DNA of 64,000 bases from Flectobacillus sp. BAB-3569 (GTDB lineage Bacteria; Bacteroidota; Bacteroidia; Cytophagales; Spirosomataceae), in the NCBI RefSeq assembly GCF_002270355.1, contig NZ_NJFZ01000009.1, positions 62,001 to 126,000 on the forward strand, read 5' to 3'. Positions 8,464-16,740 of this stretch are shown piece after piece. The first letter of the stretch is position 1. Every line of letters begins with the position of its first letter. Position numbers and translations under genes: made by a program. The notes under the pieces are model-generated. The model did no database searches. It saw only the letters and a list, made by a program, of their open reading frames with translations, and was not told where the DNA came from.

Positions 8464-9165
8464 ATGTCATCATATTCTAGCGAACATCTCAATATCAAAG
8501 AGTGGGCGGAGGAGGACCGTCCCCGCGAAAAACTTCTCCTCAAAGGCAAATCAGCTCTTTCGGATGCCGAATTATTAGGGATTCTGATTGGTTCTGGTAT
8601 TCAAAAACTGACTGCTATCGACATTGCCAAATTGATCTTACAAGGTGTCAGCGGTGATTTGAACCAATTAGCTCGACTCACGGTCAAAGAACTCGCCAAA
8701 TTTAAAGGAATCGGCGAAGCGAAGGCAATCACGATTGTAAGTGCTTTGGAGTTGGGGCGTAGACGAAAAGACGCTGAAGTACCTAAAAGACCAAGAATTA
8801 CCTCCTCCAATGATGCTTATCAAGTACTAAAGCCTTATATGCTGGACTTATCACACGAAGAATTTTGGGTGATTTTGCTTAATCGTGCTAATCAAGTAAT
8901 TCGTTGTCAATGTATTAGCTCTGGTGGAGTGGCTGGAACGGTTGCCGATCCAAAATTGATTTTTAAACTTGCTTTAGAAAATCTCGCGAGTGCGATGATT
9001 TTGTCTCACAATCATCCTTCTGGAAACACTGCACCAAGTCAGGCGGATAAAGATTTGACAAAGAAAATGGTGGAAGCTGGAAAGTTTTTGGATATGCCTG
9101 TCTTAGACCATTTGATTTTTACCGATAAAACGTATCTCAGTTTTGCTGATGAAGGTATGTTATAA
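8464..9165 (+). CDS. radC: RadC family protein (JAB/MPN domain)
   Basis: A 233-residue RadC/UPF0758 protein. The N-terminal part (about 10-90) contains a helix-hairpin-helix (FKGIGEAKA, about 80-88). The C-terminal MPN/JAB domain has the metal motif SHNHPSGN (181-188) plus the downstream Asp of PSQADKDLT. The family was once linked to DNA repair, but its function is unsettled; the metal site suggests a hydrolase. It overlaps the end of the convergent small-subunit gene by six bases. Confidence 0.95.
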   Translation: MSSYSSEHLNIKEWAEEDRPREKLLLKGKSALSDAELLGILIGSGIQKLTAIDIAKLILQGVSGDLNQLARLTVKELAKFKGIGEAKAITIVSALELGRRRKDAEVPKRPRITSSNDAYQVLKPYMLDLSHEEFWVILLNRANQVIRCQCISSGGVAGTVADPKLIFKLALENLASAMILSHNHPSGNTAPSQADKDLTKKMVEAGKFLDMPVLDHLIFTDKTYLSFADEGML

Positions 9166-9654
9166 TAACCCCACAAAAGTATAAACAATGGTGGTCGAAT
9201 AAGTTCGAACAGGTACTACAACTGAAATTCCCCTGATTTCATACTGAAGTGGAACTCCTGTTCTACCCAACAATCCTGAGAAAAGAGTTACGTCGGAGCT
9301 TCCGAGTAAATTATAGCTGCCAACTCCCGAAGGGCTTATGGTGGCAAGAAGCACAGGAGTTCCATCTCCTGTTTTTCGTACATACAACTCTAATCTACTA
9401 TCCCAAAGTGTATCTTGTTTCTTAGCTCGAACTTCATAAGTCAGAAGTGTACTGATATTCATTAGCGATTGGTTAGTTGCGCTAGTCATATTGATGCTGT
9501 AGTCAAGCCCGGCAGTGGTAATATTACTGGCAGGTACAGTAACAGACCAAGAGGTTCCTCCTGATTGAATGGCAATGCTTTGAGTAATGCCTTTTTGTTG
9601 AAAAACAAAAAAGAAAAGCGTAAAGATGAGATAATATGACAGATTTTTGAGCAT
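9160..9654 (-). CDS. Secreted small protein, putative minor fimbrial/tip subunit
   Basis: A 164-residue protein, last gene of the five-gene minus-strand fimbrial-like operon. It has a signal peptide (about 1-25, cut near GITQ) and an all-beta-looking, cysteine-free mature part rich in Ser/Thr/Val. Its C-terminus VVVPVRTYSTTIVYTFVGLL resembles the last strands of chaperone-usher pilins, where a Gly/Arg-x-Tyr turn is followed by an alternating hydrophobic strand. No firm family is recognised. It lies 17 bases after the second pilin-like gene and its stop codon overlaps radC. The role as minor subunit is inferred from position. Confidence 0.55.
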   Translation of the reverse strand: MLKNLSYYLIFTLFFFVFQQKGITQSIAIQSGGTSWSVTVPASNITTAGLDYSINMTSATNQSLMNISTLLTYEVRAKKQDTLWDSRLELYVRKTGDGTPVLLATISPSGVGSYNLLGSSDVTLFSGLLGRTGVPLQYEIRGISVVVPVRTYSTTIVYTFVGLL

Positions 9655-9671
9655 ATACTGAAACTTTTTCT

Positions 9672-10205
9672 TTAATTATCGACCATCGTATAGGTTACTG
9701 AAAATGAGCTTGTTCCTGAGCGTAATAGTTGATAGTTACTCACACTTAAAGAGTAGGTGAGGTTGTATCCTGTGTTTGAGCCACTTCCTGTGTAAGCGCC
9801 ACCAATATTGTTAATAATTGTATTGCTAGATGTTGATAAGGTAACTGTGCCTGATGACGAACCAACTGTCCCTGTGCTTGTTACGGCTGTTCCTGCGAGT
9901 ACAGTGAGTTGTAAGCCACTTGGGACTGTGCCTCCCGAAATTTGTGCTGTGATTCTTCTAGAGGCACTCGGGGCTACGGCTGAGCTGAAATTAAGCCATT
10001 TGCTCGTATTTGTCAAAGTAGTGATAGCGCCACCTGCAGTAGATGGTGTTGAAAAACTAAATGAAATTGAGTTGCTATTGGGGCTTAATTTTAGTAATGC
10101 CACAGAGTTTAGGGTAATGCCCACTGATACAGTTGATTGGGCATTAATTTGCTCACTTAGGATTAATAAAATCAATATTCTAGCAAATAACAGCAATTTC
10201 ATCAT
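9672..10205 (-). CDS. Putative fimbrial subunit (pilin-like), second copy
   Basis: A 177-residue secreted protein (signal peptide about 1-22, cut after INAQ), Ser/Thr-rich and free of cysteine in the mature part. It is a clear paralogue of the first gene of the operon (13945-14502): shared opening (VGITLNSVALLKLSP against IGITIPAVTMLRIAP), a shared STAG block and a shared C-terminus (RSGTSSFSVTYTMVDN against RSGTSSITVTYTLADN). The alternating C-terminal beta strand is what a donor-strand pilin would use. Placed directly after the usher-like gene. Pilin function is inferred; no catalytic motif is seen. Confidence 0.55.
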   Translation of the reverse strand: MMKLLLFARILILLILSEQINAQSTVSVGITLNSVALLKLSPNSNSISFSFSTPSTAGGAITTLTNTSKWLNFSSAVAPSASRRITAQISGGTVPSGLQLTVLAGTAVTSTGTVGSSSGTVTLSTSSNTIINNIGGAYTGSGSNTGYNLTYSLSVSNYQLLRSGTSSFSVTYTMVDN

Positions 10206-10258
10206 GTAGGCTTTTCGTTTTTACCCATGTTGGCTTCAATTATCTCATGGGGTATTCT

Positions 10259-13009
10259 TTATGGATTTTTATTATGTAATTTTATCTGAAAACTTTTACT
10301 ACCATATACCAATTTTCGCTGAAGTGACTGTAACCCAATGGCGATATCGACTGTTTTACTAGGATTCACTTGTATATTCTGATTGGCCTCTATTAGTTGA
10401 AAAGCGTTTTGATTATTGACAAGCCATGCCGATAAATTCCAAGAACCAGGGATAACATCACTAAAACTAAATTCACCAAGGGCATTTACTTTGGTAGTAA
10501 TAGAGCCTTGGTCATTTTGTATTTTAATAAAGATAGTAGGAAATACCAGTGTGCTATCTATTTTTTTGTTGCCATTTTGGTCTAACAGTTGAATTATACC
10601 ATTGATAATACCCGTTCTGGCAATCGCTACTTTTAACGTATGAACACTATCATTCTTTACTTGGACTTCTATAGGACCACGAGGGGTTATCGCAACATTA
10701 AAAAAGTTAGGATTGGGTTCTACTCTGAAAAGATATTTGTCAGGAATGATTTTGTTAAAAGTAAACTTGCCATTGGCATCTGTTAATACCTTTTTCTCCC
10801 CTAAAGATACCATGACATTCCCTACCGAAAGCGTGTTGTCATTGCTACTCAATTGACCTATTACTGTACCTTGGCGTTTATCTTTTGCCAAAGGTAAATT
10901 CAGTTTTAGGGTATATTTTAACGAAAAATAAATAGCATCTCGGTTGATATTTCCAAGATTAATTGCTTGAGGAATAAAAGATTGACCAACAATTAGACTA
11001 AAGGCATGATGCTTGAAATCGAGATTGAGGTTTCCTGATAAATAACTTTGTGTTTGAACAAATGCATCAGGCGTAAAGTTGTTTCGATAAGTCGCCATTG
11101 CATTGAGCCATGGACGAATGTTAAGTCTGAAAGAGCCACCATAGAAATAGTAATTTGTATTGCTGTTGGTCGCCGAATATTTACTCGTGTAGAGATGTTC
11201 AAAAATACCTCCTAGCCAAAGCGAAGGAATTAGCCTGATTTGAGGATTTATAGCATTGGAAAAAGAGGTTTTAATGATGTTTTCATCATTGGGAACCAAC
11301 AAATTTTCGGCATTACCCCATCTGCCATTGTAAGAGAGCGCAAATTTTTCCCCGTTATAATCATAGCCTAGCCCACCAAAGGATTCTCTGTAATAGAAAG
11401 ATTTTGGCTCTAATCTATCTTCTCTTTCAAGAATATTATAACTCAGTCGCAACATACTTCGATAGTTGAATCGATAATTCAACTGCCCGATCAGGCTTTT
11501 GAGATAGGGCGAAGAATTATATACAAGCAGGTCGAAAGAAGGATTTATTCTAGTGAGATTATGGCTTATCCCCAAAGAAAGATGGTTGTTGATGGTAAAA
11601 TTGATAGAATTGAAAGTCTGCCAGCCACTTTTATAAAATCCGTAAAAATTTTTGCCCGCATAAATCAAATTACTCGAAACGGAAATCCATTTATTATACC
11701 AATTAACATTATTCTGAATCGCATAATCCGTTCCATTGTTAGAAATACTTTGTGCCAACTCTGTTTCCCAATGAATCTTGGCAGTCGTAATACTAGAAAA
11801 AAGATTCAAGACATTAGCATCAAAAGATTGATTTCTGAGCAACACGCCTTTTCGTTGATAGCCAGCGGTAATAAAATTGTTTTTTGAATAATACCAAGAT
11901 ACATTACCTCCCAATTGATAGTTGAGGTCAGATTCAAAACGAGGTTTGGCATAATAAAGACTTGACCCAATTGCTCCATTTCGCCAATCTATTTTTGCGC
12001 CTCTACTAAATCGACCAAATTCTAATAAATTAGTAAGCCTTAAATTATAATCACCTACTTGTACTGATAGATTTCTTTTGAAATCATATTTCATGGAATA
12101 AATCTCATACGAACCAATCATAGGAATTTGAAATTGGTTGGGTCCATGCGCGGTAAAATCAATATAGTGCTTATTGGAAAGGTCTAAGAATCCTTTCCCT
12201 CTTACGTCAAATTGGTAAGCAGAAGTCGACAAATCACCCTGCTTTGTGCCAATATAAACGCCACCAATTTCTAGGGGAAACTTGAGCCACGAATTATCTT
12301 CCTTGCGAGTGGTTCCATATACAGGAATGGATACAACGCTAATAATTGAAGTGTCTTTCGTTTTAAGTGATAGAATCGGATTATAATTCCAGTTTCCTTG
12401 GTTGGTGGATTGAATAACATGCCTTGTAAAAATGGTGAAGCTTTCATTCGCTCCAATTGGCACATCGAGAGTATCTTTTTGGCTAAATATTTTACCTTGA
12501 TTTAAGCCAATTGTTGCTTTTTCAGGAATATTACCTGCATTCTGAATGGAGAATGAAATATTCAGTGTATCTCCTTCTTTGGCAAATTCAGGAAGATTGA
12601 TCGGCGTAATTATCAATTGATGAACCTTTCTGATGGTAATGGGAAAATTCGCAATAGATTGTTTTTGTGACTGAAATACAAAATAATAAGGGCGAATCGC
12701 TACCTTATTCGGACATACCATCGTTTGAACAAACCTGCTTGTACTATCATTGATAGGAATTTGCTTGGTCAAAATCGTTGCCCAATTGGGTGGCGCTATT
12801 AACTGAATAGGCACAATTCCTTGTTTTAGAGGATGCTTGATATCACAAAAAACAGTGAAGTGCTCGCCTGGAGAAATATCCGAAGGGTATTTTAATTGCT
12901 GAATTTTGGGCAATGTTTGTCCCTGTGCTTTTGTGAAAGCACCGAATATCTCTACTGCTAGACATAGAATAAAGATTTTTGGGGATAATATGTACTTGAG
13001 GGAACACAT
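10259..13009 (-). CDS. Usher-like outer-membrane beta-barrel protein with C-terminal beta-sandwich domains
   Basis: A 916-residue exported protein (signal peptide about 1-30). Visible order: two immunoglobulin-like domains (about 30-225); a long region (about 235-700) of alternating aromatic/polar strands typical of an outer-membrane barrel, including SVQVGDYNLRLTNLLEFGRFSRGA; then two carboxypeptidase-regulatory-like beta-sandwich domains (about 715-790, with LTDANGKFTFNKIIPDKYLFRV, and 795-890). A barrel plus two C-terminal beta domains recalls FimD/PapC ushers, but the N-terminal usher motifs are not seen. It sits between the chaperone-like gene and a pilin-like gene. The longest frame starts with TTG at 13015; the ATG at 13009 is preferred. 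The usher role is an inference. Confidence 0.55.
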   Translation of the reverse strand: MCSLKYILSPKIFILCLAVEIFGAFTKAQGQTLPKIQQLKYPSDISPGEHFTVFCDIKHPLKQGIVPIQLIAPPNWATILTKQIPINDSTSRFVQTMVCPNKVAIRPYYFVFQSQKQSIANFPITIRKVHQLIITPINLPEFAKEGDTLNISFSIQNAGNIPEKATIGLNQGKIFSQKDTLDVPIGANESFTIFTRHVIQSTNQGNWNYNPILSLKTKDTSIISVVSIPVYGTTRKEDNSWLKFPLEIGGVYIGTKQGDLSTSAYQFDVRGKGFLDLSNKHYIDFTAHGPNQFQIPMIGSYEIYSMKYDFKRNLSVQVGDYNLRLTNLLEFGRFSRGAKIDWRNGAIGSSLYYAKPRFESDLNYQLGGNVSWYYSKNNFITAGYQRKGVLLRNQSFDANVLNLFSSITTAKIHWETELAQSISNNGTDYAIQNNVNWYNKWISVSSNLIYAGKNFYGFYKSGWQTFNSINFTINNHLSLGISHNLTRINPSFDLLVYNSSPYLKSLIGQLNYRFNYRSMLRLSYNILEREDRLEPKSFYYRESFGGLGYDYNGEKFALSYNGRWGNAENLLVPNDENIIKTSFSNAINPQIRLIPSLWLGGIFEHLYTSKYSATNSNTNYYFYGGSFRLNIRPWLNAMATYRNNFTPDAFVQTQSYLSGNLNLDFKHHAFSLIVGQSFIPQAINLGNINRDAIYFSLKYTLKLNLPLAKDKRQGTVIGQLSSNDNTLSVGNVMVSLGEKKVLTDANGKFTFNKIIPDKYLFRVEPNPNFFNVAITPRGPIEVQVKNDSVHTLKVAIARTGIINGIIQLLDQNGNKKIDSTLVFPTIFIKIQNDQGSITTKVNALGEFSFSDVIPGSWNLSAWLVNNQNAFQLIEANQNIQVNPSKTVDIAIGLQSLQRKLVYGSKSFQIKLHNKNP

Positions 13010-13026
13010 TGTCAACCTAGGCTACT

Positions 13027-13830
13027 TTACTCGATAGATAGTTCAAGATTGGAGGCAAATAAATCTGTGCCATTATCGGCAATCAAAATTCCTTCGTACT
13101 TCCCTTTCGGGAGTCCTACAATATCTACTTCGAAGGTATTGCATTTGTCCTGGTAAATTCTTCTAGACAAACTTTCAAATACCTTTATTTTTTCACCTTT
13201 GTCATTATAAATCTCTAATGAAACCTTTGTTTTAGCCGAAAAACGTCCTTCATTTTTGAGTGAGACAATTACCTGACTATTTGAAGCCTGCTGTTTTTTA
13301 GCATTATAGCGAACATCCAAGAAAGATAATTTCGGGCTTTCAAAGGCGCCTTTGTTCGCAATGACCTGAATAGCGTATCTCACCTTTGAGTTGATACTTA
13401 CCCCCGAAGGGTCGTTACTAGTAATAGGGTCGGCAGCCTCAATCATGATAACCGACCAGTAACTTCCATTTGGAGAGCTTTGTGGCAATGCTACCGAATA
13501 GGGCAAATCAAATTCTTCTTTAGGCGCGAGTATTTTCTCAGATAATGGCGTTGTGAGATAACGTGCTAACGAATACGAGTGTGTTGGTGTGTTGGCAAAA
13601 TTAGATTCCTGACCACAAGCAAGTAAATACTCTTGTTTATAAAATAGCACTTTTATTGGAGTCTCGGCATCATTTTTTAGTTTTATGACTCCTTTTACTT
13701 GAGCAGATTCTCCCAAAATGGCGTGTTCATGGGTGAGTCCGTTCAAAATTAAAATATTTGAAAATCCAGTTAAGGAAGAGAAAATAATCGCCCAGCACAA
13801 AGCCCACTTAATGAGTTGATTCATAAGCAT
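13027..13830 (-). CDS. Putative periplasmic pilus-assembly chaperone (two Ig-like domains)
   Basis: A 267-residue exported protein (signal peptide about 1-24). It has two beta domains. The first (about 27-150) contains a strand with VKGVIKLKNDAETPIKVLFYKQEYL and the segment NGSYWSVIMIEAADP. The second (about 160-267) has a strand with SNSQVIVSLKNEGRFSAKTKVSLEIYNDKG. Two tandem Ig-like domains, the export signal and a place between pilin-like and usher-like genes fit a PapD/FimC-type chaperone. The protein also resembles DUF916-type surface proteins, and the canonical PapD Arg/Lys anchor residues are not obvious. Its stop is 17 bases from the usher-like start, indicating cotranscription. Confidence 0.5.
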   Translation of the reverse strand: MLMNQLIKWALCWAIIFSSLTGFSNILILNGLTHEHAILGESAQVKGVIKLKNDAETPIKVLFYKQEYLLACGQESNFANTPTHSYSLARYLTTPLSEKILAPKEEFDLPYSVALPQSSPNGSYWSVIMIEAADPITSNDPSGVSINSKVRYAIQVIANKGAFESPKLSFLDVRYNAKKQQASNSQVIVSLKNEGRFSAKTKVSLEIYNDKGEKIKVFESLSRRIYQDKCNTFEVDIVGLPKGKYEGILIADNGTDLFASNLELSIE

Positions 13831-13841
13831 AATAAATTAAC

Positions 13842-13929
13842 ACGGGTACGGAATGTCAACCGTATCTTAAAGAATAAGCTGTGATCTAGCAGGCTTCCTA
13901 TCTTTAAGATACGGGTAATTGAATGTCAA
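13842..13929. repeat. Nested repeat between pilin-like and chaperone-like genes: direct repeats enclosing a 14-base inverted repeat
   Basis: A perfect inverted repeat (13860-13873 with 13901-13914, ccgtatcttaaaga and its complement) is flanked by near-identical direct repeats (acgggtacggaatgtcaa at 13842-13859; acgggtaattgaatgtcaa at 13911-13929). On the minus-strand transcript the hairpin falls after the pilin-like stop codon and has no T-run after it. That suits an mRNA-stabilising or partial-termination structure. Confidence 0.7.
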
Positions 13930-13944
13930 AGAGTTTAGATACTT

Positions 13945-14502
13945 TTAGTTATCAGCTAAAGTGTATGTCACTGTGATACTTGATGTTCCAGAACGAATGT
14001 TTTGATACGCTGAAGCACTTGTAGTCGCAATGCTATACGTTAAATTACTACCATCTGTAGATCCTGTTCCTGTTGCACAACTTGTGATACCAGTAATAAT
14101 GTCGGTAGCAGTTGTTCCCAACGAAGAGATTGTACTGCCTGTACCACCAGCACCTTGCAAATTGGTTGCACCAGGGTTTGCTGCGGTTACTGCGATAGTC
14201 AAACCAGCAACAGTTGCAGATGCCTGTACTGAAATTTTACGACCAGTTGCAGGAGCAGTCATAATAGAACTATACTGCAAATACAGAGAAGTATTATTAG
14301 TAGGTGCTACAATAGGATCACCAGCGGTACTTGGTGCGGTAAAGTCCATCGTGATATTTTTGCTGGCTGTAGGTGCAATTCTTAGCATGGTAACGGCAGG
14401 AATCGTAATACCTATGGTATGTGAGTCGGTTTGGCCAACGACTTCGATTTTAGAAAGCAAGAAAAGTACTAAAGCGGATAAGAAGAAAACACGTTGTTTC
14501 AT
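13945..14502 (-). CDS. Putative major fimbrial subunit (pilin-like), first copy
   Basis: A 185-residue secreted protein, the first gene of the operon. It has a signal peptide (about 1-24, cut after VVGQ). The mature chain is Thr/Ala/Ser-rich with a single cysteine (about residue 143), and its C-terminus RSGTSSITVTYTLADN is almost the same as that of the paralogue at 9672-10205. Low complexity, predicted all-beta character and first place in the operon before a hairpin match the usual layout of a major pilin. No known family is recognised with certainty. The 533 bases upstream are gene-free and probably hold the promoter. Confidence 0.55.
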   Translation of the reverse strand: MKQRVFFLSALVLFLLSKIEVVGQTDSHTIGITIPAVTMLRIAPTASKNITMDFTAPSTAGDPIVAPTNNTSLYLQYSSIMTAPATGRKISVQASATVAGLTIAVTAANPGATNLQGAGGTGSTISSLGTTATDIITGITSCATGTGSTDGSNLTYSIATTSASAYQNIRSGTSSITVTYTLADN

Positions 14503-14991
14503 GGCTACTTGGTTTTAAATTGTGAAAAATCATTTGCTTGACGGCGCTTTAAACTTGAGACATTTACAGCTAGGTGTGATGAGTGCTATAATGCGGTTTA
14601 AATGACTTTATTGAGGTGGGAGAGATAGTATGGAGACGGTTGTCGAAATAAATATTTGAGTTTAATAATCAGCATAGTTTTAAATAGGTAAAATAACCGT
14701 ATTGTCTTGAATTTAAAGGAGTTAATGTGGAATTGTAAGCAGTAATTATGCCAATTACCTATTTGAAAACCTTGAATTACACGAACGCAGTAGTATTGAA
14801 ATGGACTTTCAAATGGAAAAACAATCACAAGAAAAGAATGTGGAATTGTAGATGATTAAATTGCTGATATTTAAGTAATTGCGGATTGCGTATTTTTGAG
14901 TGAATAGAGGAAATGTAAAGAAGTTGAAATGTATTTTTGGGACGAACGACGTATAGAGTAGAAAAAGTGTAGTTGAGAATAGTAACTATAC
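14503..14991. other. Gene-free upstream region of the fimbrial-like operon
   Basis: AT-rich, no credible gene. It contains an exact 14-base direct repeat aatgtggaattgta at 14724-14737 and 14837-14850, which could be protein-binding sites. No clear minus-strand TAnnTTTG promoter was identified by eye. Confidence 0.5.
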
Positions 14992-15022
14992 AAAAAAGAG
15001 AACTGCTTTAGTTCTCTTTTTT
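14992..15022. terminator. Terminator after the 32-residue small-protein gene
   Basis: Perfect 13-base stem (14992-15004 with 15010-15022), loop gcttt, A/T-runs on both sides, 14 bases beyond the minus-strand stop at 15036. Confidence 0.8.
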
Positions 15023-15035
15023 TGTACTTGACATC

Positions 15036-15134
15036 TTATTTGCCTCTTTCGTTATAGATTTTTTGTAGTTTCGAACCTACAACTGCTGCTAGCACAAAAA
15101 GAACGATAAAGAATAAAGCTCCTGAAACACCCAT
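15036..15134 (-). CDS. Small single-pass membrane protein (32 residues)
   Basis: Short frame from ATG at 15134 to TAA at 15036, encoding MGVSGALFFIVLFVLAAVVG then SKLQKIYNERGK. It has one membrane helix (about 5-20) followed by a basic tail, the usual layout of real bacterial mini membrane proteins. It has its own terminator directly downstream and a CAAAGATA (-7 element TATCTTTG on the minus strand) at 15184-15191 upstream. It follows hisB on the same strand, 160 bases away. Function unknown; no family recognised. Confidence 0.6.
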   Translation of the reverse strand: MGVSGALFFIVLFVLAAVVGSKLQKIYNERGK

Positions 15135-15183
15135 GGTATTTATATTTTAGATTTATGAAAATGAACAGTCAGTTTTGATGCCA

Positions 15184-15191
15184 CAAAGATA
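15184..15191 (-). promoter_or_regulatory. Candidate -7 promoter element of the small membrane protein gene
   Basis: TATCTTTG on the minus strand, about 50 bases before the ATG at 15134. No good -33 TTG is seen. Confidence 0.35.
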
Positions 15192-15294
15192 AAATTCAAA
15201 ACCGAAAGATTCATATATTAACTGCTAAACTTTGGGTAGTTTTTTGTTAAGTCAAAAAAACAAAGTTATCCGAACGGATATTTTATGAACTTAA

Positions 15295-16416
15295 CTATAA
15301 AACTCCTTTAGTTGATGGAAGAATATCCAAGTCCTTAATTTCTCTTTTAGTTGCCATTTTGATGGCTTTAGCAAAGGCTTTGAAGGTAGCTTCGATTTTG
15401 TGATGCTCATTGTCTGCTTCTGCTTTGATATTCAGATTACACTTAGCAGTATCAGTAAATGATTTAAAGAAATGGAAGAACATTTCTGTTGGAACGTCCC
15501 CAATTTTCTCGCGAGAATATTTTGCATCCCATACCATCCAGTTACGTCCAGAGAAGTCGATCGCAGCGTGTACGAGCGCTTCGTCCATTGGTAATAAGAA
15601 ATAACCATAACGAGCAATACCTTTTTTGTCACCCAAAGCTTTCAAGTAAGCTTCGCCAAGGGCAAGTGCTGTATCTTCAACAGTATGGTGCTCGTCGATA
15701 TGTAAATCACCTATAACTTTTACCTTCAAATCTGCCCCAGAGTGTTTTGCCAACTGGTCAAGCATATGGTCAAAAAAGCCTAAGCCTGTTTCGATTTGTG
15801 ATTTTCCCTTACCATCTAGGTTCAATTCAACCCAAATTTGAGTTTCTTTTGTGATACGCTCAACCGACGCTTTACGTTCAGGTAAACGTAAAAACTCATA
15901 AATGGTATCCCAATCAGCCGAAATCAAAGCTGTAGCTTCTGTATGTTCTGGTTGCTCAATGGCTTTTTCTCCTAAATAAATAGCTTTTGCTCCAAGATTA
16001 ATCGCCAATTGAATATCTGTCAAGCGGTCTCCCAATACATAAGAGTTGGCCAAATCGTATTGAGTGCTATCAAAATACTTAGTCAACATTCCCGTCGAAG
16101 GCTTGCGAGTAGGCGCATTTTCATGTTCAAATGTACGGTCGATATGTACGTCTGCAAAAATGATGTTTTCACCTGTAAGGGTATCCATCATTTTGTTGTG
16201 AGCAGGCCAAAACGTATCCTCTGGGAAAGAGTCGGTTCCTAAACCATCTTGATTGGTCACCATAACCAATTCATAGTCAGTTTCCTCAGCAATTTTGCGA
16301 AGATTAGAGATGGCTTTAGGTAAAAAAGCTAATTTTTCTAATGAATCAACTTGAAAATCAACAGGAGGTTCTTGAATGATAGTACCGTCACGGTCGATAA
16401 ATAAAACTTTTTTCAT
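15295..16416 (-). CDS. hisB: Bifunctional histidinol-phosphatase / imidazoleglycerol-phosphate dehydratase
   Basis: Two steps of histidine synthesis in one 373-residue protein. Residues 1-160 are a HAD phosphatase with the nucleophile motif DRDGT (Asp8/Asp10) and a later DRLTD block. Residues about 180-373 are the dehydratase with [31 protein letters not shown] and [20 protein letters not shown], the metal-binding His clusters. The longest frame begins at 16446, but the ATG at 16416 places the HAD motif at the normal distance; a CAAAGTTA (TAACTTTG) -7 element lies upstream. No other his genes are in the window. Confidence 0.94.
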   Translation of the reverse strand: MKKVLFIDRDGTIIQEPPVDFQVDSLEKLAFLPKAISNLRKIAEETDYELVMVTNQDGLGTDSFPEDTFWPAHNKMMDTLTGENIIFADVHIDRTFEHENAPTRKPSTGMLTKYFDSTQYDLANSYVLGDRLTDIQLAINLGAKAIYLGEKAIEQPEHTEATALISADWDTIYEFLRLPERKASVERITKETQIWVELNLDGKGKSQIETGLGFFDHMLDQLAKHSGADLKVKVIGDLHIDEHHTVEDTALALGEAYLKALGDKKGIARYGYFLLPMDEALVHAAIDFSGRNWMVWDAKYSREKIGDVPTEMFFHFFKSFTDTAKCNLNIKAEADNEHHKIEATFKAFAKAIKMATKREIKDLDILPSTKGVL

Positions 16417-16488
16417 TGTTTTTGTGATTACGTCTGAGGATAGCATTTTTGGAGGTAAAATTTGAGCTATCCTTTTTGTATGGAGTCA

Positions 16489-16496
16489 CAAAGTTA
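16489..16496 (-). promoter_or_regulatory. -7 promoter element upstream of hisB
   Basis: TAACTTTG on the minus strand, 73 bases before the preferred ATG at 16416; the -33 box is not clear. Confidence 0.4.
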
Positions 16497-16740
16497 AGGT
16501 TCATGTTTTGGTAATTAAATTTTTTTAGAAGAATTTCATTTTTTTAACATCTATTTTGCATTAAACAAGTCAACAAGGGCGTTGATAAAATGATTTGATA
16601 AGATATTGGAAAATATGCGCCAAATATCAAGGAAGGATTGTATTTTTGAGCAAAAAAATGGAGTTGTTGTGTACCGTAACATACAAACAGTGCCTATTGC
16701 TTATCTAAAATCTCGATAGAATAATCTTAAAACATTTGAT

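Noticed and set aside
8361-8549. 62-residue minus-strand frame overlapping the radC start
   Set aside because: Mostly antisense to radC and to the AT-rich leader; no support as a gene.
9808-10209. Plus-strand frame of 133 residues opposite the second pilin-like gene
   Set aside because: Antisense of a Ser/Thr-rich coding region with low-complexity product; the minus-strand gene has a signal peptide and a paralogue.
14030-14518. Plus-strand frame of 162 residues opposite the first pilin-like gene
   Set aside because: Same reason: antisense shadow of a repetitive secreted-protein gene.
14598-14828. 76-residue minus-strand frame upstream of the pilin-like gene
   Set aside because: Aromatic-rich chance frame in a gene-free control region.
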